Positions 7,815-16,468 of a DNA stretch of 64,000 nt are shown in pieces. How positions within the stretch are numbered: the first letter of the stretch is position 1; each line of letters opens with the position of its first letter. The translations under genes were made by a program, and so were the position numbers. The notes beneath the pieces are model-generated. The model searched no databases. It saw nothing but the letters and a program-made list of their open reading frames with translations, and was not told the origin of the DNA. The stretch spans positions 62,001-126,000 of the forward strand of contig NZ_MDET01000034.1 in assembly GCF_002075885.1 (NCBI RefSeq), given 5' to 3'. Origin of the DNA: Manganibacter manganicus. Lineage in GTDB: Bacteria; Pseudomonadota; Alphaproteobacteria; Rhizobiales; Rhizobiaceae.

Positions 7815-8749
7815 CGGCAGCTATGGATCCCAAGGCATTGCGCGACGCCTTCGGCGCTTTCCTGACCGGTGTGACGGTGGTTACCACGCATGACGGAAAT
7901 GGGCTGCCAGTTGGCTTCACCGCCAATTCTTTCACCAGCGTTTCGCTGGACCCGCCGCTGCTTCTGGTGTGCCTTGCCCGTACCTCGCGCAATTTCGACA
8001 CGCTGACCGAGGCCGCGGGCTTTGCCGTCAATATCCTCTCCGAAGGTCAGAAGGATATTTCCAACACCTTCGCGCGCCCGGTCGAGGACCGCTTCGCAGG
8101 CCTCGACTGGCAGCCGGGGCCGCACGGCGCGCCGGTGCTGGCCAATGTCGCCGCCTGGTTCGACTGCGCTCTCGACAAGGTTGTCGAGGGCGGCGATCAC
8201 GTCATCCTTCTCGGCCGAGTGAAAGCCTTCGCAAACGGTGGCGCCAATGGCCTTGGCTATGCGCGTGGTGGCTATTTCATGCCCGGACTGACGCAAAAAG
8301 CTGTTTCGGCCGCCGGCTCCGATGCTCAAATCGTCGCTGGTGCGGTCGTGGTGCGAGGCGGCGAGATCCTGCTGATGGAAGACGCCAAGGGTCGATATGG
8401 GCTTCCCTCCTGCATCATCACGGCCGGGCAAAGTCCCGAAACGCTGCGCAATCATCTGGCGCGCGCCACCTGCCTGCAAGCGTCGATCGGGTTTATCTAT
8501 TCCGTCTACGAGGACACGGGCGCGGCAAGGCACCACATCGTCTATCGCTGTGAGCTCGGCGCGGGTGAGCCTGCCGCCGGCCGGTTCTTCGCGCTCGACG
8601 CGCTTCCGCTCGACCGTCTCGCGGATTCCGCGACAGCCGACATCCTGCGCCGCTATGCCGCCGAAAGCGCGCTCGGCAATTTCGGCATGTATGTCGGCGA
8701 TGAACGCAGCGGCCGTGTCCACCCCGTTTCCGGAGAGGCCTCGCGATGA
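7811..8749 (+). CDS. Flavin reductase fused to a degenerate Nudix-like domain
   Basis: Protein of 312 aa starting at the GTG at 7811, which overlaps the hydrolase stop by 4 nt; an ATG at 7823 is an alternative. Residues about 1-160 are a RutF/HpaC-like FMN reductase (FGAFLTGVTVVTT, GFTANSFTSVSLDPPLLLVCL, FAVNILSEGQ). It should supply reduced flavin to the LLM monooxygenase encoded next. Residues about 175-300 look like a Nudix fold (IVAGAVVVRGGEILLMED, YGLPSCIITAGQSPETL, FIYSVYEDTG, HHIVYRCEL). The Nudix box acidic residues are missing: the expected REXXEE reads NHLARAT. The domain therefore probably binds a nucleotide or flavin without hydrolysing it. Confidence 0.85.
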   Translation: MTAAMDPKALRDAFGAFLTGVTVVTTHDGNGLPVGFTANSFTSVSLDPPLLLVCLARTSRNFDTLTEAAGFAVNILSEGQKDISNTFARPVEDRFAGLDWQPGPHGAPVLANVAAWFDCALDKVVEGGDHVILLGRVKAFANGGANGLGYARGGYFMPGLTQKAVSAAGSDAQIVAGAVVVRGGEILLMEDAKGRYGLPSCIITAGQSPETLRNHLARATCLQASIGFIYSVYEDTGAARHHIVYRCELGAGEPAAGRFFALDALPLDRLADSATADILRRYAAESALGNFGMYVGDERSGRVHPVSGEASR

Positions 8750-9783
8750 AGTTTTCACTGTTCGTCCATATGGAACGTCTGGACGCCGAACAGAGCCAGC
8801 AACAGCTTTACGACGAGTTCATCGCACTGTGCGAGATCGCCGACCGGGGCGGCATGCATGCGATCTGGACCGGCGAGCACCATGCGATGGATTTCACCAT
8901 CGCGCCCAATCCCTTCATCAACATCGCCGATCTTGCCCGCCGCACGAAAAACGTGCGCCTCGGTACCGGCACGGTCGTCGCGCCCTTCTGGCATCCGATC
9001 AAGCTCGCCGGCGAAGCGGCGATGACCGACGTCATCAGCGGCGGGCGCCTCGACATCGGCATCGCCCGCGGCGCCTATAATTTCGAGTATCAGCGGCTAT
9101 CACCCGGCCTCGATGCTTGGACCGCCGGGCAGCGGCTGCGCGAGATGATCCCGGCGATCAAGGGCCTGTGGGCCGGGGATTATGCCATGGACGGCGAGTT
9201 CTGGTCTTTCCCCTCGACCACGTCCGCACCAAGGCCATTGCAGCAGCCGCATCCGCCGCTGTGGGTGGCGGCACGCGATCCCAACAGCCACGAGTTCGCC
9301 GTCGCAAATGGCTGCAACGTACAGGTGACGCCGCTATGGCTGGGCGACGAGGAAGTGGAGAGCCTGATGGGGCGCTTCAACGACGCTTGTGCCAGGCACG
9401 CCTCGCTGCCGCGCCCGAAAATCATGGTGCTGCGCCACACCTATGTCGGTTCCGATGAGCCCGATCTTCAGCGGGCGGCGCGCGAGATTAGCGTCTATTA
9501 CAATTATTTTGGCGCCTGGTTCAAAAACGAGCGGCCAATCCATCAAGGATTGATCGAGCGGCTGAGCGATGCCGAGATCGAGGCCAATGCCATGTATGCG
9601 CCCGACGCCATGCGCCGCAACAATGTCGTGGGCACGGCAGGCGAAGTCATCGAGAGGCTGAAACGCTACGAGGCGCTCGGCTATGACGAATATTCCTTCT
9701 GGATCGACACGGGCATGAGCTTCGCGCGCAAGAAGGCTTCGCTGGAGCGCTTCATCGCCGACGTCATGCCGGCATTCGGTTAA
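8746..9783 (+). CDS. LLM-class flavin-dependent monooxygenase
   Basis: Bacterial luciferase-like monooxygenase of 345 aa (MKFSLFVHMERLD start; GMHAIWTGEHHAMDFTIAPNP; VRLGTGTVVAPFWHPIKLAGE; GGRLDIGIARG). These are hallmarks of the F420/FMN TIM-barrel family that includes RutA. It uses FMNH2 and O2, and the reductase is the overlapping upstream gene (4-nt start/stop overlap). The probable reaction is oxygenation of a C-N or ring bond in an imported nitrogen compound. The substrate is unknown. Confidence 0.88.
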   Translation: MKFSLFVHMERLDAEQSQQQLYDEFIALCEIADRGGMHAIWTGEHHAMDFTIAPNPFINIADLARRTKNVRLGTGTVVAPFWHPIKLAGEAAMTDVISGGRLDIGIARGAYNFEYQRLSPGLDAWTAGQRLREMIPAIKGLWAGDYAMDGEFWSFPSTTSAPRPLQQPHPPLWVAARDPNSHEFAVANGCNVQVTPLWLGDEEVESLMGRFNDACARHASLPRPKIMVLRHTYVGSDEPDLQRAAREISVYYNYFGAWFKNERPIHQGLIERLSDAEIEANAMYAPDAMRRNNVVGTAGEVIERLKRYEALGYDEYSFWIDTGMSFARKKASLERFIADVMPAFG

Positions 9784-9800
9784 CCGAGCGGGAGTAGCCG

Positions 9801-11264
9801 ATGCAAAGATTCCAGCATTACATCGACGGCCGTTTCGAGGACGCGGCACAGACCTTCCCGAGCATCGATCCGGCCACAGGCGAGTCCTGGGCCGAGATGC
9901 CGGAGGCGCGCGAGGCGGAGGTCGAGCGCGCCGTTGAGGCCGCGCACCAGGCGCTGCGGCAGGGTGAGTGGCCGGCACTGACCGCCACGGCGCGGGGCAA
10001 GCTGCTCTATCGCCTTGCCGATCTGGTCGCCCAGAATGCCGGCAGACTGGCTGAACTTGAAACCCGCGACACTGGCAAGATCATCCGTGAGACCTCGGCG
10101 CAGATCGCCTATGTGGCGGATTATTATCGCTACTATGCCGGGTTGGCCGATAAGATAGAAGGCTCGTATCTCGCCATCGACAAGCCGGACATGGATGTGT
10201 GGCTGCGGCGTGAGCCGGTCGGCGTGGTGGCCGCTGTCGTGCCCTGGAACAGCCAGCTTTTTCTAGCAGCCGTGAAGATAGGCCCGGCGCTGGCCGCCGG
10301 CTGCACGCTGGTGATCAAGGCGTCGGAAGACGGTCCCGCGCCGCTGCTCGAATTCGCGCGGCTGGTGCAAGAGGCGGGCTTCCCGGCCGGCGTGGTCAAT
10401 ATCATCACCGGCTTTGGCGCAACCTGCGGCGCGGCGCTGACCAGACATCCGAAGGTTGCGCATATTGCCTTCACCGGCGGCCCGCAAACCGCCCGCAACG
10501 TGGTGCGCAACTCGGCCGAGAACCTGGCCAGTACATCTCTGGAACTCGGCGGCAAATCGCCCTTCATTGTCTTTGCCGACGCCGACCTCGAAAGCGCCGC
10601 CAACGCGCAGGTGGCCGGCATTTTCGCAGCGACCGGACAGAGTTGCGTCGCCGGTTCCCGCCTCATCGTCGAATCTTCGGTAAAGGGCCGGTTTCTGTCG
10701 ATCCTCAAGGAAAAGTCCGAAGCCGTGAAGATCGGCGCGCCGCTCGATATGACGACCGAGGTCGGTCCGCTGTGCACCGCACGCCAGCGCGACCTGATCG
10801 AGGAGGTGGTCGGTCGCTCCGTCGCGGCGGGCGCCATGCTCGTCACCGGCGGCAAGAGCCCGGATGGCGTCGGCTTCTACTATCCGCCGACGATCCTCGA
10901 TTGCAGCGCCGTCAAGTCGCCGTCGGTGGAACGAGAGTTGTTTGGGCCGGTGCTTTCGGTGCTGAGTTTCGAGGACGAAGCGGAGGCTCTGCGGCTGGCC
11001 AACGACACGCCCTTCGGCCTCGCGTCCGGGCTGTTCACCCGCGATCTGACGCGCGCCCACCGCATGATGAAGCGCATCCATGCCGGCGTCGTCTGGGTCA
11101 ACACCTATCGTGCCGTTTCGCCCATCGCGCCTTTCGGCGGCTACGGCCAGTCCGGCCATGGCCGCGAAGGTGGGCTGGCGGCGGCGCTCGACTTTACTCG
11201 CACCAAGACGGTCTGGCTGAGGACATCGGACGATCCGATCCCTGACCCGTTCGTGATGCGGTGA
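9801..11264 (+). CDS. NAD(P)+-dependent aldehyde dehydrogenase
   Basis: ALDH superfamily enzyme of 487 aa. The general-base Glu is at about 248 (SLELGGKSP) and the catalytic Cys at about 282 (GQSCVAGSR). The Rossmann segment VVPWNSQLFL and the C-terminal APFGGYGQSGHGRE signature are also visible. It follows the LLM gene by 17 nt with GGGAG as ribosome site. It presumably oxidises an aldehyde released by the flavin-dependent cleavage to a carboxylic acid. Subfamily resemblance is to betaine- or aminoaldehyde-type dehydrogenases, which fits a polyamine-type importer in the same operon. Confidence 0.92.
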   Translation: MQRFQHYIDGRFEDAAQTFPSIDPATGESWAEMPEAREAEVERAVEAAHQALRQGEWPALTATARGKLLYRLADLVAQNAGRLAELETRDTGKIIRETSAQIAYVADYYRYYAGLADKIEGSYLAIDKPDMDVWLRREPVGVVAAVVPWNSQLFLAAVKIGPALAAGCTLVIKASEDGPAPLLEFARLVQEAGFPAGVVNIITGFGATCGAALTRHPKVAHIAFTGGPQTARNVVRNSAENLASTSLELGGKSPFIVFADADLESAANAQVAGIFAATGQSCVAGSRLIVESSVKGRFLSILKEKSEAVKIGAPLDMTTEVGPLCTARQRDLIEEVVGRSVAAGAMLVTGGKSPDGVGFYYPPTILDCSAVKSPSVERELFGPVLSVLSFEDEAEALRLANDTPFGLASGLFTRDLTRAHRMMKRIHAGVVWVNTYRAVSPIAPFGGYGQSGHGREGGLAAALDFTRTKTVWLRTSDDPIPDPFVMR

Positions 11265-11291
11265 CACGCCAACAACCATGGGAGGAATGAC

Positions 11292-12302
11292 ATGCGCAAG
11301 ACAATCATGACGGCAGCCTTTGCCGCTGTGCTCGCCCTGACCGGCGCCGCAGCGGCGGAAGAGATGGTGTTCACCAGTTGGGGCGGCACCACACAGGATG
11401 CCCAGAAGGCGGCGTGGGCCGACAAGTTCACCGCCGAGACCGGTATCAGCGTGTTGCAGGACGGGCCCACCGACTACGGCAAGATCAAGGCCATGGTCGA
11501 GGCCGGCAGCGTGTCCTGGGACGTCGTGGACGTCGAGGGCGACTATGCCGTTCAGGCAGGCAACAAGGGCATGCTCGAGAAGCTGGATTTCAACGTTATC
11601 GACAAATCCAAGCTGGATCCGCGTTTCGTCACCGATTACAGCGTCGGCAGCTTCTATTATTCCTTCGTCATCGGCTACAACGCCGACACTGTGAAAGACG
11701 GGCCGAAGACCTTCGCGGACCTGTTCGATACCGAGAAGTTCCCCGGCAAGCGCACCTTCTACAAATGGTCGGCGCCGGGTGTCATAGAAGCCGCTCTGCT
11801 GGCCGACGGCGTGGCGCCCGACAAGCTCTATCCGCTTGATCTCGACCGCGCCTTCAAGAAGCTCGACACGATCAAGAGCGATATCGTTTGGTGGACCGGC
11901 GGCGCGCAATCGCAGCAATTGCTGGCTTCGGCCGAGGCTCCTTATGGCATATTCTGGAACGGGCGGCTCACTGCGCTCCAGCAGACCGGCGTCAATGTCG
12001 GCATTTCGTGGGACCAGAACATCACCGCGGCCGATGCACTTGTTGTGCCCAAAGGCACGAAGCACAAGGATGCCGCGATGAAATTTATCGCCCTTGCGAC
12101 CAGCGCCGAGGCGCAGAAGGAATTCTCGCTCGCTACGAACTACGCCCCGATCAATCTCGAGTCGGCCGCGCTGATGGACAAGGCCGCTCGCGAGGCTTTG
12201 CCCGATGCTCAAAAAGCCACCCAGGTCAATGCCGACATGAACTACTGGGCCGAGCATCGCGACGAGATCGGAGAGCGCTGGTACGCCTGGCAGGCGAAAT
12301 AG
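11292..12302 (+). CDS. ABC transporter periplasmic binding protein, PotD-like
   Basis: Solute-binding protein of 336 aa with a Sec signal peptide (MRKTIMTAAFAAVLALTGAA, then AAAEE). The mature start MVFTSWGGTTQDAQKAAW and the later segments VDVEGDY and GIFWNGRL are typical of the PotD/spermidine-putrescine or opine/polyamine-type family. GGGAGGA precedes the ATG. The periplasmic protein delivers ligand to the permease pair encoded next. The hairpin after its stop probably stabilises this highly expressed message. Confidence 0.9.
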   Translation: MRKTIMTAAFAAVLALTGAAAAEEMVFTSWGGTTQDAQKAAWADKFTAETGISVLQDGPTDYGKIKAMVEAGSVSWDVVDVEGDYAVQAGNKGMLEKLDFNVIDKSKLDPRFVTDYSVGSFYYSFVIGYNADTVKDGPKTFADLFDTEKFPGKRTFYKWSAPGVIEAALLADGVAPDKLYPLDLDRAFKKLDTIKSDIVWWTGGAQSQQLLASAEAPYGIFWNGRLTALQQTGVNVGISWDQNITAADALVVPKGTKHKDAAMKFIALATSAEAQKEFSLATNYAPINLESAALMDKAAREALPDAQKATQVNADMNYWAEHRDEIGERWYAWQAK

Positions 12303-12318
12303 CAGGCGGCATGAAACT

Positions 12319-12343
12319 GGCGCGGCGCCTATCCCGCCGCGCC
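12319..12343 (+). terminator. Intercistronic hairpin after the binding-protein gene
   Basis: A 9-bp perfect stem GGCGCGGCG/CGCCGCGCC with a 7-nt loop lies between the binding-protein and permease genes. No U-tract follows. This is more likely an mRNA-stabilising or partial-attenuation hairpin that gives more binding protein than permease. Confidence 0.55.
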
Positions 12344-12356
12344 GATGGAGGATGCG

Positions 12357-13232
12357 ATGACACTGGCAGCAAATGCGTCTGAGACCCGGCTCGAAGCGCG
12401 CCGCACCCGCGCGGCAAGCGGCCTGGTCTATGCGCTGCCGGCTCTCATCCTGGTCTTCGTCTTTTTCGTCGTGCCGGTCGTCGCACTCCTCATGCGCAGC
12501 GTCTTGGAGCCGACGCCAGGCCTTGGCAATTACGCCGAGCTTCTCGGCTCGTCGACCTATATACGCATCTTCTACAACACGTTCGTGGTCTCCGCGGTGG
12601 TAACGGTTCTGTCGGTGACAATCGGCTTCCCGGTGGCCTGGATGCTGGCCATAATGCCGGCGCGATGGTCGACGCTGCTGTTCGCCGTCATCCTGCTTTC
12701 GATGTGGACCAATTTGCTGACCCGCACCTATGCCTGGATGGTTCTCTTGCAGCGTACCGGCGTCATCAACAAAGTGCTGATGGGGATTGGCCTGATCGAC
12801 CAGCCGCTGGCACTCGTCAACAATCTCACCGGCGTTACCATCGGCATGACCTACATCATGCTGCCCTTCGTTATCCTGCCGCTGCGCGGCGTCATCAAGA
12901 CCATCGATCCGGCGGTCTTGCAGGCAGCGTCGGTATGCGGCGCGACGCGCTGGCAATGCCTGACGCGCGTGCTTATCCCGCTGGCGCTGCCGGGCGCCGC
13001 CGCCGGCGCGCTGATGGTGTTCGTCATGTCGCTCGGCTATTTCGTCACGCCTGCCCTGCTTGGCGGCACTTCCAATATGATGCTGGCCGAGATGATCGCC
13101 CAGTTCGTGCAATCGCTGGTCAACTGGGGCATGGGTGGTGCTGCCGCGTTCGTGCTTCTGGTCGTCACGCTCGCCATCTATGCCGTGCAATTACGCCTAT
13201 TCGGCGCCGGCCGTCTCGGACAGGGAGGCTAG
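12357..13232 (+). CDS. ABC transporter permease, PotB-like
   Basis: Integral membrane permease of 291 aa with about six transmembrane helices. The cytoplasmic EAA loop reads AASVCGATRWQCLTRVLIPLALPG, which contacts the ATPase. The ATG at 12357 is chosen over 12345 because GGAGG sits 5 nt before it. It pairs with the PotC-like permease that begins 7 nt after its stop. Confidence 0.9.
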   Translation: MTLAANASETRLEARRTRAASGLVYALPALILVFVFFVVPVVALLMRSVLEPTPGLGNYAELLGSSTYIRIFYNTFVVSAVVTVLSVTIGFPVAWMLAIMPARWSTLLFAVILLSMWTNLLTRTYAWMVLLQRTGVINKVLMGIGLIDQPLALVNNLTGVTIGMTYIMLPFVILPLRGVIKTIDPAVLQAASVCGATRWQCLTRVLIPLALPGAAAGALMVFVMSLGYFVTPALLGGTSNMMLAEMIAQFVQSLVNWGMGGAAAFVLLVVTLAIYAVQLRLFGAGRLGQGG

Positions 13233-13239
13233 CGTCGCC

Positions 13240-14040
13240 ATGTTGCTCGATTTCGACCGCCTCGGTTCCTGGAGATGGGTGCTTTTGAGCATCACCGTTC
13301 TGGTGGCACTATTCCTGCTTCTGCCCATCATCTTCATTGCCGCGTTGTCCTTCGGCAATTCTCAATGGCTGATCTTCCCGCCGCCGGGCTGGACGCTACG
13401 CTGGTATCGCGAACTCTTCGCTGATCCGCGCTGGCTGGAATCGGCCTGGACCAGCGCCCAGATCGCCGTCTGTGTCACCGTCTTGTCGGTGGTGATCGGC
13501 CTCTTGGCCTCGCTGGCGCTGACGCGTGGCACCTTCCGCGGCCGCGAAGCGCTCAGGGCGCTGTTCATCACGCCGATGATCCTGCCGGTGGTGGTGCTGG
13601 CGGTGGCACTCTATGCCTTCTTCCTCCGCATCGGGCTCAACGGGACGATGCTGGGTTTCGTGCTCGCCCATCTGGTGCTGGCGCTGCCCTTCTCCGTCAT
13701 TTCTATCAGCAATGCGCTGGAGAGTTTCGACAAGTCGATCGAGGACGCTGCCATTTTGTGTGGCGCGGCGCCGTGGGAGGCGCGATTCCGGGTCACTCTG
13801 CCGGCCATCGGCCATGGCCTGTTCGCAGCGGCAGTGTTCTCTTTCCTCGTCTCCTGGGACGAGGTCGTAGTGGCGATCTTCATGGCGAGCCCGACATTGC
13901 AGACGTTACCAGTCAAGATATGGACAACACTCCGACAGGATCTCACGCCGGTGATCGCCGCCGCTTCCACGTTGCTGGTCCTGTTCACGATCGCGCTGAT
14001 GCTCGCCGCAGTGGTGGTGCGCAAGGGAATGAAAAGATGA
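13240..14040 (+). CDS. ABC transporter permease, PotC-like
   Basis: Second inner-membrane permease of 266 aa, six predicted helices. Its EAA loop reads EDAAILCGAAPWEARFRVTLPAIGHG. The start is the ATG at 13240 behind GGGAGG; an upstream extension of the same frame overlaps the previous gene and is unlikely. The terminal codons overlap the ATPase start by 4 nt, indicating translational coupling. Confidence 0.9.
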   Translation: MLLDFDRLGSWRWVLLSITVLVALFLLLPIIFIAALSFGNSQWLIFPPPGWTLRWYRELFADPRWLESAWTSAQIAVCVTVLSVVIGLLASLALTRGTFRGREALRALFITPMILPVVVLAVALYAFFLRIGLNGTMLGFVLAHLVLALPFSVISISNALESFDKSIEDAAILCGAAPWEARFRVTLPAIGHGLFAAAVFSFLVSWDEVVVAIFMASPTLQTLPVKIWTTLRQDLTPVIAAASTLLVLFTIALMLAAVVVRKGMKR

Positions 14041-15119
14041 CGACGCCGTTTCTCCAGATACAGAATATTCGCAAGGTTTATGGCGACGTCGTCGCCGTCA
14101 CCGATGTGACGCTGGATGTCGCCAAGGGCGAGTTCATGACCTTTCTCGGCCCGTCCGGATCGGGCAAGAGCACAACGCTCTACGTGCTCGCCGGCCTTCA
14201 GGAGCCGACCGCCGGCGATATCCTGCTGCAGGGCAGCACCTTGCTCGACACCCCTTCGCACAAGCGCAATATCGGCATGGTGTTCCAGCGCTATACGCTG
14301 TTCCCACATTTGTCGGTGGGTGAGAATATCGCCTTTCCACTGAGGGTGCGCCGCCGGCCGAAGAACGAGATCGACGCGGCCGTGCGCCGCGTGCTCAAGC
14401 TGGTGCGGCTGGAGAGCTTCGAGGACCGCATGCCGGCTAAAATGTCGGGCGGCCAGCAGCAGCGCGTCGCGCTGGCGCGGGCGCTCGCCTACGATCCGCC
14501 CGTCCTTCTAATGGACGAGCCGCTTTCGGCACTCGACAAGAAGCTGCGCGAGGAAATCCAGTATGAGATCCGCCGCATCCATCAGGAAACCGGCGTTACT
14601 ATTCTCTATGTCACCCATGATCAGGAGGAGGCGCTGCGTCTCTCCGATCGGATTGCCGTATTCAGCAAGGGGGTCATCGACCAGGTCGGCACCGGGTCGG
14701 AACTTTATGCCGACCCGGCCACGCGTTTCGTCGCCGAGTTCATCGGCGACAGCGATTTCCTTGAAGGAAAGGTCGAAGCCGTGAACGGCAAACATGCCGA
14801 TATACGCGTCGGCGACGATTTGGTCATACCCGCGGTTCCTACCCATGGCGCCCCGACGCCGGGGCGTGGCGCGGCCGTCATGCTGCGCCCCGAGAGGGTG
14901 TCCTTGTCGCAAACACCGAACGCAGCAAGCAGTCTGCCGGTGACGGTGGTAGACATCACCTTCCTCGGCAATAACACCCATGTCCTGACCGAGACGAAGG
15001 CGAGGGAGCGTTTATCCGTGAGACTTCCTTTCGGCCATGCCGCAGCCAACGGGCTGCGTCCAGGACAATCAGTATGGGCGAGTTGGGAACCCTCCGACGC
15101 TCAGGCCTTTTGCGCGTAA
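14037..15119 (+). CDS. ABC transporter ATP-binding protein, PotA-like
   Basis: ATPase of 360 aa. It has Walker A GPSGSGKST (residues 38-46), signature MSGGQQQRVALARAL, Walker B VLLMDEPLSALD, the His-switch VTHD, and a C-terminal TOBE/regulatory domain of about 110 residues, as in the PotA/MalK class. The ATG at 14037 overlaps the permease stop. It completes the importer and is the last gene of the operon beginning at 6410. Confidence 0.93.
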   Translation: MTTPFLQIQNIRKVYGDVVAVTDVTLDVAKGEFMTFLGPSGSGKSTTLYVLAGLQEPTAGDILLQGSTLLDTPSHKRNIGMVFQRYTLFPHLSVGENIAFPLRVRRRPKNEIDAAVRRVLKLVRLESFEDRMPAKMSGGQQQRVALARALAYDPPVLLMDEPLSALDKKLREEIQYEIRRIHQETGVTILYVTHDQEEALRLSDRIAVFSKGVIDQVGTGSELYADPATRFVAEFIGDSDFLEGKVEAVNGKHADIRVGDDLVIPAVPTHGAPTPGRGAAVMLRPERVSLSQTPNAASSLPVTVVDITFLGNNTHVLTETKARERLSVRLPFGHAAANGLRPGQSVWASWEPSDAQAFCA

Positions 15120-15568
15120 TGCAACCCCGAGGATCGGGCGAATAATCTGACGCGCTGCTGCATCGCTCTGCATGTTCGCGAGAAACCGGCCAGATGCTTC
15201 GCGCCTCCTTGCGCGGTCTTGTTTTGACGTCCGCCCGACGCCGCCACCGCATCATGCTCAACGAACTCCGGTTGCCGGCTATCTGTGGAACAGTGGCAAT
15301 TTTCCGATCGGGAGGGCCGGGAGGGCACCGGAAACGAATATCCGCATATGGGTCCGCCCAAGCGCCTGAGATTTTTTTTGGATATCAAGAGCCCAAAATT
15401 CAGACGCGAATTTAAGGAGTTATGGCTCGTCGATTTGAATGTCGTGCGGCAAGAGGCCGCAGAAAATACTTGACAGAATTTTGGCTCTGCGTGACCTTCC
15501 TCTCAGGCAAATAATTTGACGCACAAGCAAATATCAAAATCCGTCAAACCGCCCGCATGGAGGAAAAA
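15120..15568. other. Intergenic region before the small membrane-protein operon
   Basis: About 450 bases separating two operons in the same direction. A TTGACA hexamer lies near 15472 without a convincing -10. An inverted pair TTTGACG/CGTCAAA lies at 15515-15548. A 62-codon frame here lacks a ribosome site and coding character and is not called. The next operon's promoter must lie here. Confidence 0.4.
15515..15548. promoter_or_regulatory. Candidate operator: TTTGACG-N20-CGTCAAA
   Basis: Seven-base perfect inverted arms at 15515-15521 and 15542-15548 have centres about two helical turns apart, just upstream of the first ATG of the permease operon. This geometry suits a dimeric or tetrameric regulator. 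There is no regulator gene next to it, so the cognate protein is unknown. Confidence 0.35.
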
Positions 15569-15886
15569 ATGGAAGCGGCATTACATCGGCCCGGCGCAAG
15601 CGCGGGCCTTGAGCAGCGTATTGACAAAATGCATGGGCGGGATCGCATCGGACTGGTGATCTTCGTGGCCGTGCTTTGGTGCACGCTCCTGTACGCCCTG
15701 TTCAGTATCTGGTCTTACATCGCAATTCCGCAGATGCGGATCATTCTGTCCGTCGCGTGCGGCCTGGTGCTGATCTTCAACACGGCGGCGATCGTCGCCA
15801 TGCTGCGCCACTACACCGAGGACAAGCATTTCATCTACGGCCTCGACATCAAGCATCTCGACGAGATGCGCCGGCGCCAGGCCTGA
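15569..15886 (+). CDS. Small two-helix membrane protein 1 of the APC permease operon
   Basis: Protein of 105 aa from the ATG at 15569, chosen because GGAGG precedes it by 5 nt; an ATG at 15557 is in frame. A short soluble N-terminus (residues 1-26) is followed by two hydrophobic segments at about 27-52 (IGLVIFVAVLWCTLLYALFS) and 57-79 (RIILSVACGLVLIFNTAAIV). A charged tail follows (HYTEDKHFIYGLDIKHLDEM). No family was recognised. It is the first of three small membrane-protein genes packed 10-12 nt apart before an APC permease, so a subunit or assembly role for that transporter is inferred. Confidence 0.75.
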   Translation: MEAALHRPGASAGLEQRIDKMHGRDRIGLVIFVAVLWCTLLYALFSIWSYIAIPQMRIILSVACGLVLIFNTAAIVAMLRHYTEDKHFIYGLDIKHLDEMRRRQA

Positions 15887-15898
15887 GAGGAGAAGACG

Positions 15899-16279
15899 AT
15901 GGCCTACAAACCACCGAAACAGGGTATCGCCGGCCAAATATTCGATGTCGTGACGCTACTCGTCCTGACCATCGGCGCGCTTTATATTCCGCTCTACCTG
16001 GGACTTGCCGGCGCCGCCAAAACTCCGAACCCTGTAGCCAATCCGACTTGGGAAGCTCTCGGTCAGAACGCCGCGGAACAGCAGCAATGGACGGCGCTCG
16101 GTATTACCGACCCGGCCGCCGCCAATGACATCATCACCGCCCGTTTCGACTACAGCTTCAGTTGGGTCGCTCTGGCCATTATGGCCATCCTGGTCATCGG
16201 CTATTTCGTCATGGTCGTCAGGCTGTCCGATAGGGAATACCGCGAAGTCATCGAGGAACGCTTCAGCGACAAGCGATAG
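15899..16279 (+). CDS. Small two-helix membrane protein 2 of the APC permease operon
   Basis: Protein of 126 aa with GAGGAGA before the ATG. Transmembrane segments lie at about 14-38 (IFDVVTLLVLTIGALYIPLYL) and 88-108 (WVALAIMAILVIGYFVMVV). Between them is a roughly 50-residue extramembrane loop rich in Asn, Gln, Ala and Pro (NPVANPTWEALGQNAAEQQQ). The C-terminus is highly charged. No known domain. The large loop could be a periplasmic contact or substrate-capturing element. Tight spacing with its neighbours supports co-expression. Confidence 0.75.
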   Translation: MAYKPPKQGIAGQIFDVVTLLVLTIGALYIPLYLGLAGAAKTPNPVANPTWEALGQNAAEQQQWTALGITDPAAANDIITARFDYSFSWVALAIMAILVIGYFVMVVRLSDREYREVIEERFSDKR

Positions 16280-16289
16280 GGAGGTTGCA

Positions 16290-16457
16290 ATGGATACCTG
16301 GGACATTCTGGAATATGCTGCATGGGCGCTTTCGGCCATGTTCGGCCTGTTGATGCTAATCGATCTCATTCGCATCGACACGACATACGACAATGAGTTG
16401 CTGACCTCCTCTCGCGAAGGCGAGATCGAGGCCGCCGCCGAACGTCATACGCTCTGA
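16290..16457 (+). CDS. Single-helix micro-protein (55 aa) of the APC permease operon
   Basis: Protein of 55 aa starting at the ATG at 16290 behind a clear GGGAGG. One transmembrane helix lies at about 8-28 (EYAAWALSAMFGLLMLIDLI), followed by an acidic tail (SSREGEIEAAAERHTL). A longer upstream frame overlaps the previous gene and lacks a ribosome site. It ends 11 nt before the permease start. Single-helix micro-proteins often modulate a larger transporter, and that is the suggested role here. Confidence 0.7.
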   Translation: MDTWDILEYAAWALSAMFGLLMLIDLIRIDTTYDNELLTSSREGEIEAAAERHTL

Positions 16458-16468
16458 GGTGCATGACA

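Noticed and set aside
10263..13190. A 975-codon open frame on the minus strand
   Set aside because: It lies antisense to the aldehyde dehydrogenase, PotD-like and permease genes. Its composition (His/Arg/Gln-rich, no motifs) is typical of a shadow frame in GC-rich DNA.
15285..15473. A 62-codon frame in the intergenic region before the permease operon
   Set aside because: No ribosome site, mixed composition, and it overlaps the probable promoter region.
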